Of a DNA stretch of 64,000 bases, positions 36,736 to 47,388 are shown one piece after another (the first letter of the stretch is position 1; the number at the start of each line of letters is the position of its first letter). Below the pieces are notes generated by a model. That model worked only from the letters and a program-made list of their open reading frames with translations, was not told where the DNA came from and made no database searches. The DNA lies in NCBI GenBank assembly GCA_036873755.1, contig JAVTVY010025336.1, positions 51,195-115,194 on the forward strand, read 5' to 3'. Source of the stretch: Hanleya hanleyi. Lineage: Eukaryota; Mollusca; Polyplacophora; Lepidopleurida; Hanleyidae. The translations under genes were made by a program, and so were the position numbers.

Positions 36736-39624
36736 GCTGATCCCTAATCCAAGCTGATCTCTGCCACTCAATGCGGTTAAGGACTTTCATGGTAACGAAT
36801 CATCATAGGTTCGAGCAACGCTTGATGACGATTACGCGCTCCATCGAAAGCAGCACGGGAATTTTTTACTCGCAAACCAGTGAATTTCCATCAATTCCAG
36901 TTTTGTTTACAATTATTCATTATTTTGTAGATTCTGATATTTTAAGTCACTGCACACCTCTGGGAGGTAATGGGTCAGTAGGGTGTCAAGGGGAGTTCGC
37001 ACTGTATGCCCAATGCACTCGCGGAAGCTGCGTTTGTGACAATATCTGAAAATATCCCTCTGTTTTAGCTATAAAATTTTATGAAGCCACCATACCATTA
37101 CGTTTTACGTAGATCGTTGACTTTCGACGCTGAAATGTTCCCTGAATTGTGCCTCGATTAATGGTAGGGCAAATGTGTTTTGCACACTACAAGAGTCCCA
37201 ATGCATGTATATTGCGGATCTAATAAATTATTCTAGATTCAGGAATACACGCAAAATATATTCACTTCGCCAGAAATGTTTTTATCCGTAAAAGTTCGAC
37301 TTTTTTTCTAGGCACCAAGCAATTTGATGAAGGCTATTTGTCATAATATAGGTATATAGCTTCTTCTTTCAAAGTGATATGCATAATCTAACATACCAAA
37401 ATGGGCCATCCCTACCTTGTATATATTATCTTTCTAGAAATCGAAAGCAAAACCGTGTCGACAGAAGTTATTTACAATGACTTGTAGCAAAGTAGAAACT
37501 TAGGCGCAAACTTACTTTGATGAACGGAAATTCGGAAACCGATGTCTTGTTAATGCAAGGCATGAAGTGGTTTCTCCTGCGCCAACATGAGCAGGCTTTT
37601 AATCTAATAGAAAACTCTTGCCGACGGAGAACCATCAAAAACGACCTGTCACACTTAACTCCGCACGAGGTGCTGTGTTTTTTCAACTGATCTGCCGGCT
37701 CTGTCGTACCATTGTCGCGAATAATGTTCCTCTCTGCATCGAGAGTTATGCAAAGCCATGCAAGTGGAATTTAATGTTCTTTTGCTTAAATCGGGTAATT
37801 AGTGAATAAGTCAGTTGAAGCGACTCGCGTTATAAGCAAATCAACACGACATTTCTCCATCACAGGATAACATTACAATGATTTCTCCGCTGGCCGATTT
37901 GACATTAAACGAGTTAATGCTTTCTTCGGCTTGTTCTTCAACGGTTCACAAGCGAGACACAGCATTTCGCGGCGGAAGGGATAAATCACTGCGATGGAAA
38001 ACAGACCGCTGGCCGTGCAGCCTTACAGTCGTGTACGGATTGTAGGGTGTTAAACTCCCTTAAACTGTTGGCAATGGGCGACCAAAATAACCCGCTATTC
38101 ATAAGAACTCGTGGTTGAGACGAGAGAGTATGTAACTGCACTCTGTGCACATGTAAATACGAGTTAAATCGAATGCTGATAGCATGAGGAATGCATACAT
38201 CTTCTTGTCTGTCCTATAAATCATTCGAAGGAAAGCCGCCATCGTAACGGAACGGTGGTAGTTCCATTCAACTCATCATGCCTTTGTCTCTATAAAATAG
38301 GATAATAATTGGTTTTGTCTCGAGATAATTGTAGTTTAATTCAATATAATTGTCAGTTGGGTTATAACAGGGAATCCCTTGTCAATCAATTATGGTAATT
38401 ACACCTTTAAGAATACTGGCGATTCCGAGAATACAATTTCATATACTTCCGCTTTGGTCGTCTCATCAATACCTGGCTAGCTCAATTTTTCTTCTGTGAG
38501 CGAAATTGGCTAGGGCTTAGATGTATGCTGTGTGTAGTAAGCCTTAGTTTCAATTTAATATGAAATTTGATTTGAACTTTTATTCGAAACAAATAGTTCT
38601 AAGACGCCCACAGTTTGTGAATCGATCAATAAAGATGTTTCGGTAGAATTGAAAGTGGCTCGTTTCATTCTTGAATGTAAGTCTTCTTTTTCCAATTTAA
38701 TCACCAGAGGTCATCCATTTTTCGGTGGGTTTATGGATGACACAAAATAAATAATATTTTATACACAACTTAATAACCGAGTGAACTCGAATACGTACTT
38801 TCTCAGGATAGTTAGACGTCTCCTTTGGTCGGGCTGTTGAAAGCGCTTGTTCTGGTTTTGCATCGGGGGATTGAAAGCCCTTTGCAAGAGAAGGAGCATT
38901 ACAGCTTTTGTTTCCAAGTGAGGTTTCATCACCTCGTACTTTCGCCTAACACTTTAGCGTTGTGTTTCGAATGGTTTGGTGCAGAAAAACCGGCAATGAT
39001 TCTATCCTTGATTGGAACCAGCTGTTGTTGAGCTTACTGTTCCGTCATAACATGGTCTGCCTAGTGACTTAAAACGTCGCCTCACAGATGAGTTGGGGCT
39101 GGGAAAACTTGCTCGAATGCTTAGTGTGCGATATTTGAAATAGCCAGGCAAATATAAGTTTATTCCAATAGTAGAATATAATCAATACGTCGAATATTTA
39201 ATATCTTAAAATGGTAACTGAAATAAATCGATGATATTGGTGATAGAACAGAATACTTTCTGTGGATTGCACATGGATTCAGAGAAATTCAGTTTTCTCA
39301 GCGGTAATCAGGTGGACAATTCAATCAAAATGTCTGTCCCAGTCCCCAAATTGTATGGTTCATTAAAATACCATAAATGTGTATGTCCTACAGGGAGGGG
39401 TTCAGTACCAAACTTATCAAAGAATGGTGAGAAGTAGAAATAAATCACTGTGTACTTTTGAAGGCAACATGTTTTATGTTACATCAGGAAACCCAGTATA
39501 TTGAATGTTATTTAAGAGTCATGTGTATTGGATACTAACTTTACTCGTTAAAAATGTATGATAGACATATATGATCTGTATTGATTTGTACTATGTTTTC
39601 GCTGCAGACCGTATGCAATACAAA
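36736..39624. other. Single-copy region without recognisable genes
   Basis: The frames at 36771-37049, 37468-37686 (minus), 37618-37809 and 38825-39031 are short and domainless. Base composition is uniform. Nothing further can be named. Confidence 0.5.
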
Positions 39625-39795
39625 CATCTAGCCGGTCATTCAATATTCAACCATCACCAATTAGGAGAATTTATTTGTCTTATTTAACCAGAGCCTCCGT
39701 CAATGTAAAATGTTGTTGTTCCCGGAAAATCAGAAAGAATTAACGCGTTCATAATCAAAATACCAAATTCATATAACAGCATTAGCACTAATTAC
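39625..39795. repeat. Family D arm fragment (forward)
   Basis: GGTCATTCAATATTCAACCA, then GCGTTCATAATCAAAATACC and CATATAACAGCATTAGCACT keep the order of the forward D arm, with roughly 60 bp of extra or diverged DNA between the first two blocks. Confidence 0.55.
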
Positions 39796-40862
39796 AAACA
39801 AGAACTATCTTCACAAAATGATGGGCGACGGAGTTTAAATGAGGAATTTTCTAAATACTTATTCTGCATGATATTTTTTTAATATTTAATTGCGCATGAC
39901 TACTTGTTGTCAGAGCAGATCATGCCGATGTAAACATATTTGCCAGTCTGAAAAGTATGTTCCATTGGATATAGTAGTTGACCCAGTTGATAAAAAAAAA
40001 TCAGCCTACTTGTCATTGTTCATGCTGGGCTCAGACCTTTCAGGTTGCCAGAGATTGTATGCTGTTTTATCGAGTAACCTTTACACAGATTGTTCTGACT
40101 GGAGATTGAGTTGAAAGACTTGCCTTGTTTCCTCTGGAAAACGAAATATCTGAATCTTTGATGGGGCTGAATCCGAGACAGGTAATAACAGCAAATTTTT
40201 TTTGGAACACTGGTGATTATCATCTAAAAATAAACAAATCATGTCAAGCTGAAAGTTCTCATATGTATTATTAACACTTTCCTGGTGTTTAGGCAAAATT
40301 AAAAAATAATGGGAATACAAATAATCATTGAAGTATTTTTTTAAACTTTGTCAAATTTTGGTACGCAAAATTTACGTCTCATGATCACCTGTCTGAAATG
40401 TATTCCTAAGCTTAGAAATATTATTATTGGTCATTTAAGTTTTCTTTACCCAATATCACTATAATACCTTCTTATCATAACCAAAATCTTTGAGAATAAG
40501 TACAGACTTCCTTTCTGAAATGGCTTTTGCATGAACAATTGGCAGTGTTCAAAAATGATTTCAAAACTTTTTATTCGAAATAATATTTACTTTTTCATAA
40601 TAATATATTTCACATGATACTAAAAAATGATTTGAAAATATTCGAAATTTTCCGTGAATAAATGTTGTTGTCGTTGTTATTACCTGACAAACTTCTGGTC
40701 CAGCCCCATGGAAGAAATATATATACATGTTCAATCATCTCATTTTGCCAGCTTGATTAAAAGTCAGGGTACACTAGAGCGATCACCAGAAGTTCCCGTA
40801 TGTTCTGAGTGTACAACATTGACAGAACAAATAGAACATAATAAAAATGAGATGTCTTGAAT
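39796..40862. other. AT-rich single-copy region before unit B
   Basis: This is strongly AT-rich, especially 40,320-40,650. Short frames at 39890-40114 and 40654-40860 have no recognisable domain. It ends exactly where B1 begins. Confidence 0.5.
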
Positions 40863-40984
40863 CGAGAGCTTCTATTTAACCTCGTACATTCTAATATTTG
40901 GGGATTTTCTGTCAGTAGAAATGTATTTCATGCCATTCCATTGGCTTAAATTGTTTCGGTCATCCACATGAAGTTGCGTCCATA

Positions 40985-41235
40985 GATACGTAACTCTCCG
41001 CATTTCGGTTGCTCCCGTACCAGGCGAGGCAACACAGAGAAAGCCCAACGAACGGGGCAGAGCATGCGTACACGACTCCGTCGAAATACAATCATAGTAT
41101 ACAAAATCATAGGCTAGTCTCCTTCAAGAAAGCAGGTCAACACGTTCCGGCGTGAAATCATGATGTTCCAAAAATATCAAATCCGTATTCTTAATCCATA
41201 TTATTTCCGTTGTAATTTCGTTATCTCGTCGAATG
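40985..41235. repeat. Family D outer arm at the start of B1
   Basis: ATCATAGTATACAAAATCAT, AGGCTAGTCTCCTTCAAGA, GTTCCAAAAATATCAAATCC and TTAATCCATATTATTTCCGT match the outer D arm at 44390-44540. It lies directly upstream of the LINE RNase H fragment. The B2 copy is at 50525-50775. Confidence 0.6.
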
Positions 41236-41254
41236 ACGAATCAACGGATTTTGG

Positions 41255-42084
41255 TGACGTGCACACTCTCGTGGGGTTCATTGAATGAGAGAGTAGCATG
41301 TGCTACTATCTTTATTTCCAAAACTAAAACCTATCGACTACCAGCTCTGTTGTCGGCTTTAGAAGATATGGGGTACATGTCATATTCTCAGATACACTGT
41401 CATGCCATCAAGCGATTGAAAGTGGAAATTCAAATCATCCCACCATCTTGAATATTCTACAATTATATGACTGTAAATTTGATCAATAGATTAATATTGT
41501 GTTTTGTTGGGTACCTAGTCACGTTGACATCAAATGTAATACTGAAGCTGATAAAATGGCTAAGGCAGCCCTTGATGATGAGGTTGATCCTGTTGGAATC
41601 CCATACATTGATTTCAGACCTGTGCTTTTGCGAGAAAGTTGTTTCAATCTTTGTGGGATGCTATGAATAATAACAAACTTCAAAAGTTCACAAAAACTGT
41701 AGGCTATACTCATCTGAACAGCTAGAAACGTTTTGATCAAGCCATGATTAGACGATGTAGAATCGGTCATACACGATTACCTCACTAGCATTTGCTGAAA
41801 AAAAGAGCCAGTCCCAAGGTGTATCCCATGCCACGAAGTTCTCACGGTGAAACATTTTCTTATCGACTGTATACATTTTAAGATTGTAAGAGATAACTTC
41901 TGTCGAACAACTACTCTGGAAGGTCTTTTCAGTCGAGTGAAAGAAGATTGTATTTTGGATTATTTGAGAGTGATCGGTTTGTTGTATAAATTTTAATGTA
42001 TTTACATGTTTTTAATGCATTAGTTTACTGAGTTGTTAACTTGAATACTTAAGAATTTTGTTTGCTCTCTCTCTCTCTCTCTTC
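41255..42084 (+). pseudogene. LINE RNase H domain plus 3' tail, degenerate, in B1
   Basis: This is the longest LINE remnant in the window. Pieces in two or three frames give an RNase H domain. It opens with WGSLNERVACATIF, where the catalytic Asp expected before Gly-Ser is Trp. QAIESGNSNHPTILNILQLY and FCWVPSHVDIKCNTEAD follow, the latter being the typical C-terminal RNase H motif with its Asp kept. Then come FQSLWDAMNNNKL, RRCRIGHTRL and the Cys/His tail, ending at TAA 41994-41996. An in-frame TAG lies at 41487-41489. The conserved 3' UTR core is deleted: sequence jumps from GAATTTTGTTTG to the CT run at about 42,064. It is clearly inactive. The domain order fits an I/Jockey-like LINE. Confidence 0.88.
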
Positions 42085-42366
42085 CTGATTCCAGTGAAAC
42101 CCGTTGAACTGTGCTCCGCTAGTTTGTGGCTAATATTTTTAATGTGAAGCCTTTAGTCAAACTGCGTAAGCTTTTAGCATCAAACAGAATAAGCTTGTAA
42201 GACGTTTGCAGTCACGCCTATACCAGCTATACAGTTTACGTCAGTCACAGTCCGATGCAAAACGACAACTGTTGAGAAAAATTAAAAAAGGTAGCCCCTG
42301 CCTTCTCCTTGTCCATATTGGAAAGAGTCCCTCATTTCAGGTAACCCACTTCATGTGCTAAAAAAA

Positions 42367-42783
42367 ACTGTAAGCTATACTCATCTGAAAAGCCAGAAAC
42401 GTTTCGATCAAACCATGATCAGGCGATGTAGAATCGGCCATACACGATTAATTAAAAAAGAGCCAGTCCCTATAGGTGTATTCCATGCCACGAAGATCTC
42501 GCGGTGAAACATATCCTTATCGACTGCATAGATTTTAAGATTGTAAGAGATGCTATTTATCGAGCGACTATTTTGGAAGATCTTTTTAGTCGGGCGAGGG
42601 AGGACTGCATCTTGGGTTATTTGAGAGAAATCCGTTGGTTGCATAAGTTTTAATGTATATATGTTTTAATGTATTGTATGTCTAAGTTATTGGCTTGAGT
42701 ACTTAGCATTTTGTTTAATCGTCGCTATATAGCCGTCATATTGCTGAACGCGACGTTAACCCTTAATCCTGTCTCTCTCTTTC
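42367..42783 (+). pseudogene. Second LINE 3' tail in B1
   Basis: This is a separate LINE end, starting after an A run at ACTGTAAGCTATAC, the same internal point at which the A-unit tails start. It includes the CRIGHTRL motif, a short deletion before the Cys/His cluster (PCHEDLAVKHILID-like) and a TAA at 42651-42653. The 3' UTR core (GCTATATAGCCGTCATATTG) and a CT-rich end follow. It lies about 280 bp downstream of the first LINE fragment. The intervening 42,085-42,366 holds no recognised gene. Confidence 0.83.
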
Positions 42784-43932
42784 CCTGGAAGCCTGCCTAA
42801 ATAAACTTTTCATCTGAACTCGAATACGGATCGAAGAGACAAGGACGTATAGATACGGAGGATTTGACTTGGCGGGAACTGGTTGGATGAGGACTGCTGC
42901 CCACTTTATTTCCATTTCACCTCGGTTGTGGCGCGTAATCAGTCTAATCTTCGCCCGGTAAAAAATATGTATACCTGCAGTTACCAAGACCTCGATCGTT
43001 TTGTCCCGACTTAAGAACTCTCCATTTTTAAAGATGACCAGATTTGTCAATTCGGAAACACTTAACATTTATATTCGCCACGCTAGTCGGATTGAGGTGT
43101 TTGCACTTGGAACTCTCAAAGTTTACCTTCCACCGAGCTGCTATCTTTTTTCTCCTTTTTATTAAAGCCCATCAATTTGCCAATCAAATACGCCTCGGGC
43201 ATTTCGCCACCGATGCATCTTCCAGGGAACTCCACTTATAAATTATAGATAGGTGCTTTTTATCAAGAAATGACATTTTCAAGTAACTATTTGATAAATG
43301 AGATAAGGGCTGCTCCTCTAGGAATAAATACTTCTTCTCCACATCACTTTGTCAGTCAACCCGGCCCTCTCCTCACACGCTAAAAACCCGGCGGACATGT
43401 TTAAAAGCAATTCGCCCACCTTTGAAAGGGTGATTCGTCTGGAAAGAAGAATACGGTCGAGGAAGTGAAGCCTCAGTATGACACATTAATGACAAGTGGG
43501 GATATGTATTCCGTCTTATCTTCCTCAATAAAATCTTCGTCCTAATTTATTGACCTCTCTTTGAGACCTCCTGTCTAAGACGCTGATGTATGATACATAA
43601 TATTCTCCAATAAATCATCATTTTAGCACTATTTATTATTACAGCACTCACCGTATGTCACTAGCTGATATTTACGGGTATTAGTATTTAATAATCATGT
43701 CGCTATTATTCCTTACTGAAGAAAAAAATCCAGTAAAAAGCAGATCTCACTAATTTGTGGATTCAACACATGTATTATTTGGTAAGGGGAAGTAAATGTG
43801 AAAAGCGGGAAGAAATAACATCACAGATAAGTGTTGGGCGACCCCCCGAGGGTATTATACTCATTGGTTGGCTTGGATTTTTGATTTATCAGACTAAGTG
43901 GTTGATTATGGAGTAGAAGGGATATGTGAAGC
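42784..43932. other. Part of B1 with no recognised feature
   Basis: This is a near-identical counterpart of 52359-53497 in B2. Overlapping frames on both strands (42763-43068 minus, 43044-43241 plus) are open in one copy and altered in the other, so neither is supported as coding. Confidence 0.5.
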
Positions 43933-44160
43933 AGTGAGTGAATGTGTGAGTGAATATGATTTAACGTCGCTTTCAACATTATTTCAGTCATATCACGACG
44001 TTTTGGTCTTATTCCTTTTCACAACCGGGAACCTCACGGGTAGAGTCATATTCCTTTTCACACCCGGAAATCCCGACAAACTCTCTGAGGGGCTGAAGTC
44101 TATTCTTACCATGACCTGAAGTGTGCACGATGAGACCTCTGATCAGTCCCCGGGAGCCAC
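43933..44160 (-). repeat. SINE with LINE-like tail, in B1
   Basis: On the minus strand it ends in ATGACTGAAATAATGTTGAA, AGCGACGTTAAATCATATTC and a TCACT-type run. This is the same core as the RNase H-type LINE 3' UTR. The head region carries GCTCCCGGGGACTGATC and TCAGCCCCTCAGAGAG. A plus-strand frame across it (43898-44119) is spurious. I see no clear tRNA-type A and B boxes. Confidence 0.65.
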
Positions 44161-44304
44161 ACGGAGCGCGAATTTGAGAAAATTTGTGTGTAAGTTCACG
44201 ACGGTATGATGTTTCTTTTTCTGTCTGATTGATTCCGAATCGCGTTGGTAGGAGGGATGGTCAGCAGGGTCAATCAGCATGCAAATAAAATACAAGCGTC
44301 TACT

Positions 44305-44560
44305 CCGTTCATTCAATATTCAGCCGGAGAATATATTTCCATTAAAGACTTTCCGCGTCCATAATCCAAAGACGTAATTCATATAAAACATTAGCACCAA
44401 ATTAAAAGGATAAATAACTAGGCTAATTTCCTGCAAGACAGAAGCGGTCAACAGTTTTCAATGATGCTTGCAAGACATCATGACGTTCCAAAAATATCAA
44501 ATTTTTTAATATCAGTATTTTTAATCCATATGATATAGGTTGTAAACTCGATATCTAGAG
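44305..44560. repeat. Family D arm in B1, long and uninterrupted
   Basis: The arm reads in order CATTCAATATTCAGCCGG, TTTCCGCGTCCATAATCC, ATATAAAACATTAGCACCAA, AGGCTAATTTCCTGCAAGAC, CAACAGTTTTCAATGATGCT and TTCCAAAAATATCAAATTTT. It is the best single guide to the arm's layout. It passes without a break into C-like sequence at 44562-44680, suggesting D and C belong to one larger element. Confidence 0.65.
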
Positions 44561-44561
44561 T

Positions 44562-44680
44562 ATGAAGTATCTCAGTCACGCTTTGATTGTTTATATGAAC
44601 ACTATGAGGATCTTGAAATATTTAGGTTCATACGGCCCCTAGCCCGGGTTAAGCGAATTAGACACAAGTTATGAAACGTA
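44562..44680. repeat. Diverged family C-like segment in B1
   Basis: ATCTCAGTCACGCTTTGATT, GTTCATACGGCCCCTAGCCC and GCGAATTAGACACAAGTTAT follow the C order (ATCTCAGGTACGCTTTTATT, CACACGGCCCCTAGCACC, GGTATTAGATACAAATCTAG). The B2 counterpart is at 54391-54510. It abuts the D arm. Confidence 0.55.
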
Positions 44681-47024
44681 CCGCCATAGATCTTGCACGC
44701 TACGCTCGTATTTTGCTAAAAGCATGCGATATGTATCGCCAAATCTGAGAAAGTTCGAGTGAAGGCGCTTGATGATATAACCCTGTTTTAAAAGTTTCTG
44801 AAATAATGTTTTGTGACGTAAAATTACCATTAAACGTTACCATGTATCACTCACTCAAACAAGTCCTCCTAACAAAAGTTTTGAGGAAACATTTCTCCAA
44901 TCCTGAGACGCAAATATACATTTAAGTGCATTTTATTCAAATTGTTCATAACCAGTACGGCTGTATATTGTTGATTGAATTGATAGCCACAGTGATAGGA
45001 CGACAGCCAGGGCTGAGATTATATGCGGAGTTGAAAATCCTAACCTTGTAGTGACCTGATCTGGCTACAAAGTGCAGGCGAAATGGCGTTGAATTTATTT
45101 CTTGCTCGGATAAATGGATTATTCCATAAAGTTGGAGGATATGTCAATGGAATTCAGCTGGGGCTACTTTCCAAGAAACAGGGCTTGACCCCTGTCACTA
45201 AATGGCTATTTCGTTGCGGACAGAGTCCATCTAAGACCATTAGAGATGCCTTGTTTCTACTCTTCCTTTGACCCGAGTTCAGTTACTTGCGTGCATCGAG
45301 TGCTCTTTAAATATTCAACACGGGAAATGAGGAGTTCGTCGATTTTAATACAGTTTTAGTTCAGATTTGTGCCTCTGTGCCATCCGCGCCGTATCTAATC
45401 AAGACTGGTAACACGTAATCTATATATAGACGTTGGTAGTCGAAGACTTTCGTAAAAGAAGAAAGTTTCCGGGGATATAACATTTGAAGACCACTGTCTG
45501 CGTGGAAATTGGATCAAATTATCTCACCGCTGAAATTTTCACAGAATGCGGAATCGTCGGACGCTCATAAAAGCCCCGAGAAAGAACCTATACACGCGTC
45601 CTGAATATATTTAGGGGAAAAAGTCAAATTCTGGTTTTCCCAAGTGGTTGGCTTAATAACCCTTGTCAATAAATAGCAATATGCTTGTTAGTATTTTTTG
45701 TTGAACATGTTCAATAGCAATGAGTTTATTTTATCAGTTTATTCTATCGACACAGGAATAACGCAAGAGGTCGGTATAACAAAGCAATTACTGTTCCTTA
45801 GAAAATAAATACAACCCACGACCATTCCTTATATGCAATACGTTTGGCAGCGATAGCAACCTTCATATCATCTCTGTGTACAGTCTATAGAAAGTTTTTA
45901 CTAGACAGTTTATATCGGACCATTTCATCAGGAACACTTCTTCCCTGGAGCCAATCTCCACAATTGGACACACAAATTCTCCTACTAAATTACGATAACT
46001 TATCTTTTCTGAACGACTTGAATTATCTGTCTGAGAGGGCAACTATGGGCAGCCATTAAATTGAAGAGACGCTTTCAAAATGACCCATGGAACTTGTGAC
46101 ACTCGGCTTACAGACATGAAGGGTTCTTATCCCTACGCGAGAAACTCGAAACGTCTATCGTATAATATTGATAGAAGTAAATGAACCACCTGCCATTTAC
46201 ATTGATCAGAGTTGGAACATCGTTGAAATATTGGGAGCGCTAGTAAATGATAAGCTAATTGACCCATACAATAACTATCCAACCTCGGTTTCTCTCGAGA
46301 CTGAAAAGAAAGATTGCCGGTCGGAGAGCGAACCTTACGGTCTTAATCAACAGCGGGATGCGATATTGGAGGATTGCTCGCATGCAGACAGTTTCCGCGT
46401 GGCGCGGAGCCCATGTCGATAGGCGGCTTCTTGATGTAAGTGTATTGAATACAAGAGAAACTCGGCCTTTAGGAAATTAACCCTCGGGTAATCCTGTTTA
46501 TTTGATCGGATTCATCAATTGCTGGAGGCCACGATGAGCGGAGACTTCGGACTATTGTCACAGATCTGATGAGACCTTATTCAATCCCTCCTCAAAATTT
46601 GGCCAATTCCAGTCATCTCCTGTCCTGTCGTTTCACCGCCATTTCAAAGCGATTTTCAATCTCACTGACGCGTGTTGCCAATCTAGCTGTCGAATTCGGC
46701 GTTTTCATACCCGGTCATGGGTGTTCGTTTAAAAAGTTTCTCTTGATTGTATAGAGATAAGCCAAAACGTTTACCAGTTTGGCATCTGATTATCACATCA
46801 TGTCTACAGTAACAGACGAGGAGAATATCCGTGTGAGTTCGTTCCAGATATATTTGGAGCCAGCAACTCAGATATGCACGCTAGTCAATCTCTTCACAGT
46901 ACATCACCGCAACACATCTATTCACCATGTACCTTCTGTTTATATCTACCTTCCACACATCCTTAGACTTTCTAAGTAATAAACTGAGACTTTGTTTCCT
47001 GTTCTGCCGAAAACCGGAGTACGG

Positions 47025-47085
47025 ACATTTTCTCCATATGACATTTTTCCCATAGATATTTTCCCCAAGCGGACATTTTCCCCAC
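47025..47085 (+). repeat. Degenerate ACATTTTCCCC array in B1
   Basis: GGACATTTTCTCC, GACATTTTTCCC, GATATTTTCCCC and GGACATTTTCCCC recur at spacings of about 16-20 bp. The B2 copy is at about 56817-56880. Confidence 0.65.
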
Positions 47086-47363
47086 CATATAATTTTAAGA
47101 TTTTATGAAAACATTATTTAGTTTTCGTAAATAATATTCATCTTAAAGTTGATGATTATTTTCACACACCCGTCAAAATGTGGATGTAGCATGTGATGGC
47201 GATTTTCGTCCATCTGTCCGTCAGTATGATTCTTGAATTTGTGGTCGCAGTGACCTTGAACACCCGGAACGCAACACATCGTCTTGTCCCAGTTTACTCA
47301 CTCACGAAACATTGCATCTGTATATAGAAAGGTGTCATAGATATAGACCGAACATAAACTGAC

Positions 47364-47388
47364 AGACAGACAGACATACAGACATGCG
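47364..47388 (+). repeat. GACA microsatellite in B1
   Basis: This is a short imperfect ACAG/GACA run (GACAGACAGACAGACATACA). The B2 copy is at about 57175-57198. Confidence 0.8.

Noticed and set aside
42085..42366. Possible coding stretch (KLVRRLQSRLYQLYSLRQSQ) between the two LINE tails in B1
   Set aside because: It is open for only about 60 codons in one frame, with a donor-like CAGGTAACC, but has no family match and the same evidence in B2 only reflects duplication.
46168..46440. Possible exon ending at a strong GTAAGT donor (46,436), repeated in B2
   Set aside because: Two frames are open over the same stretch, the acceptor is weak, and B1 and B2 are too similar to test constraint. There is no recognisable domain.
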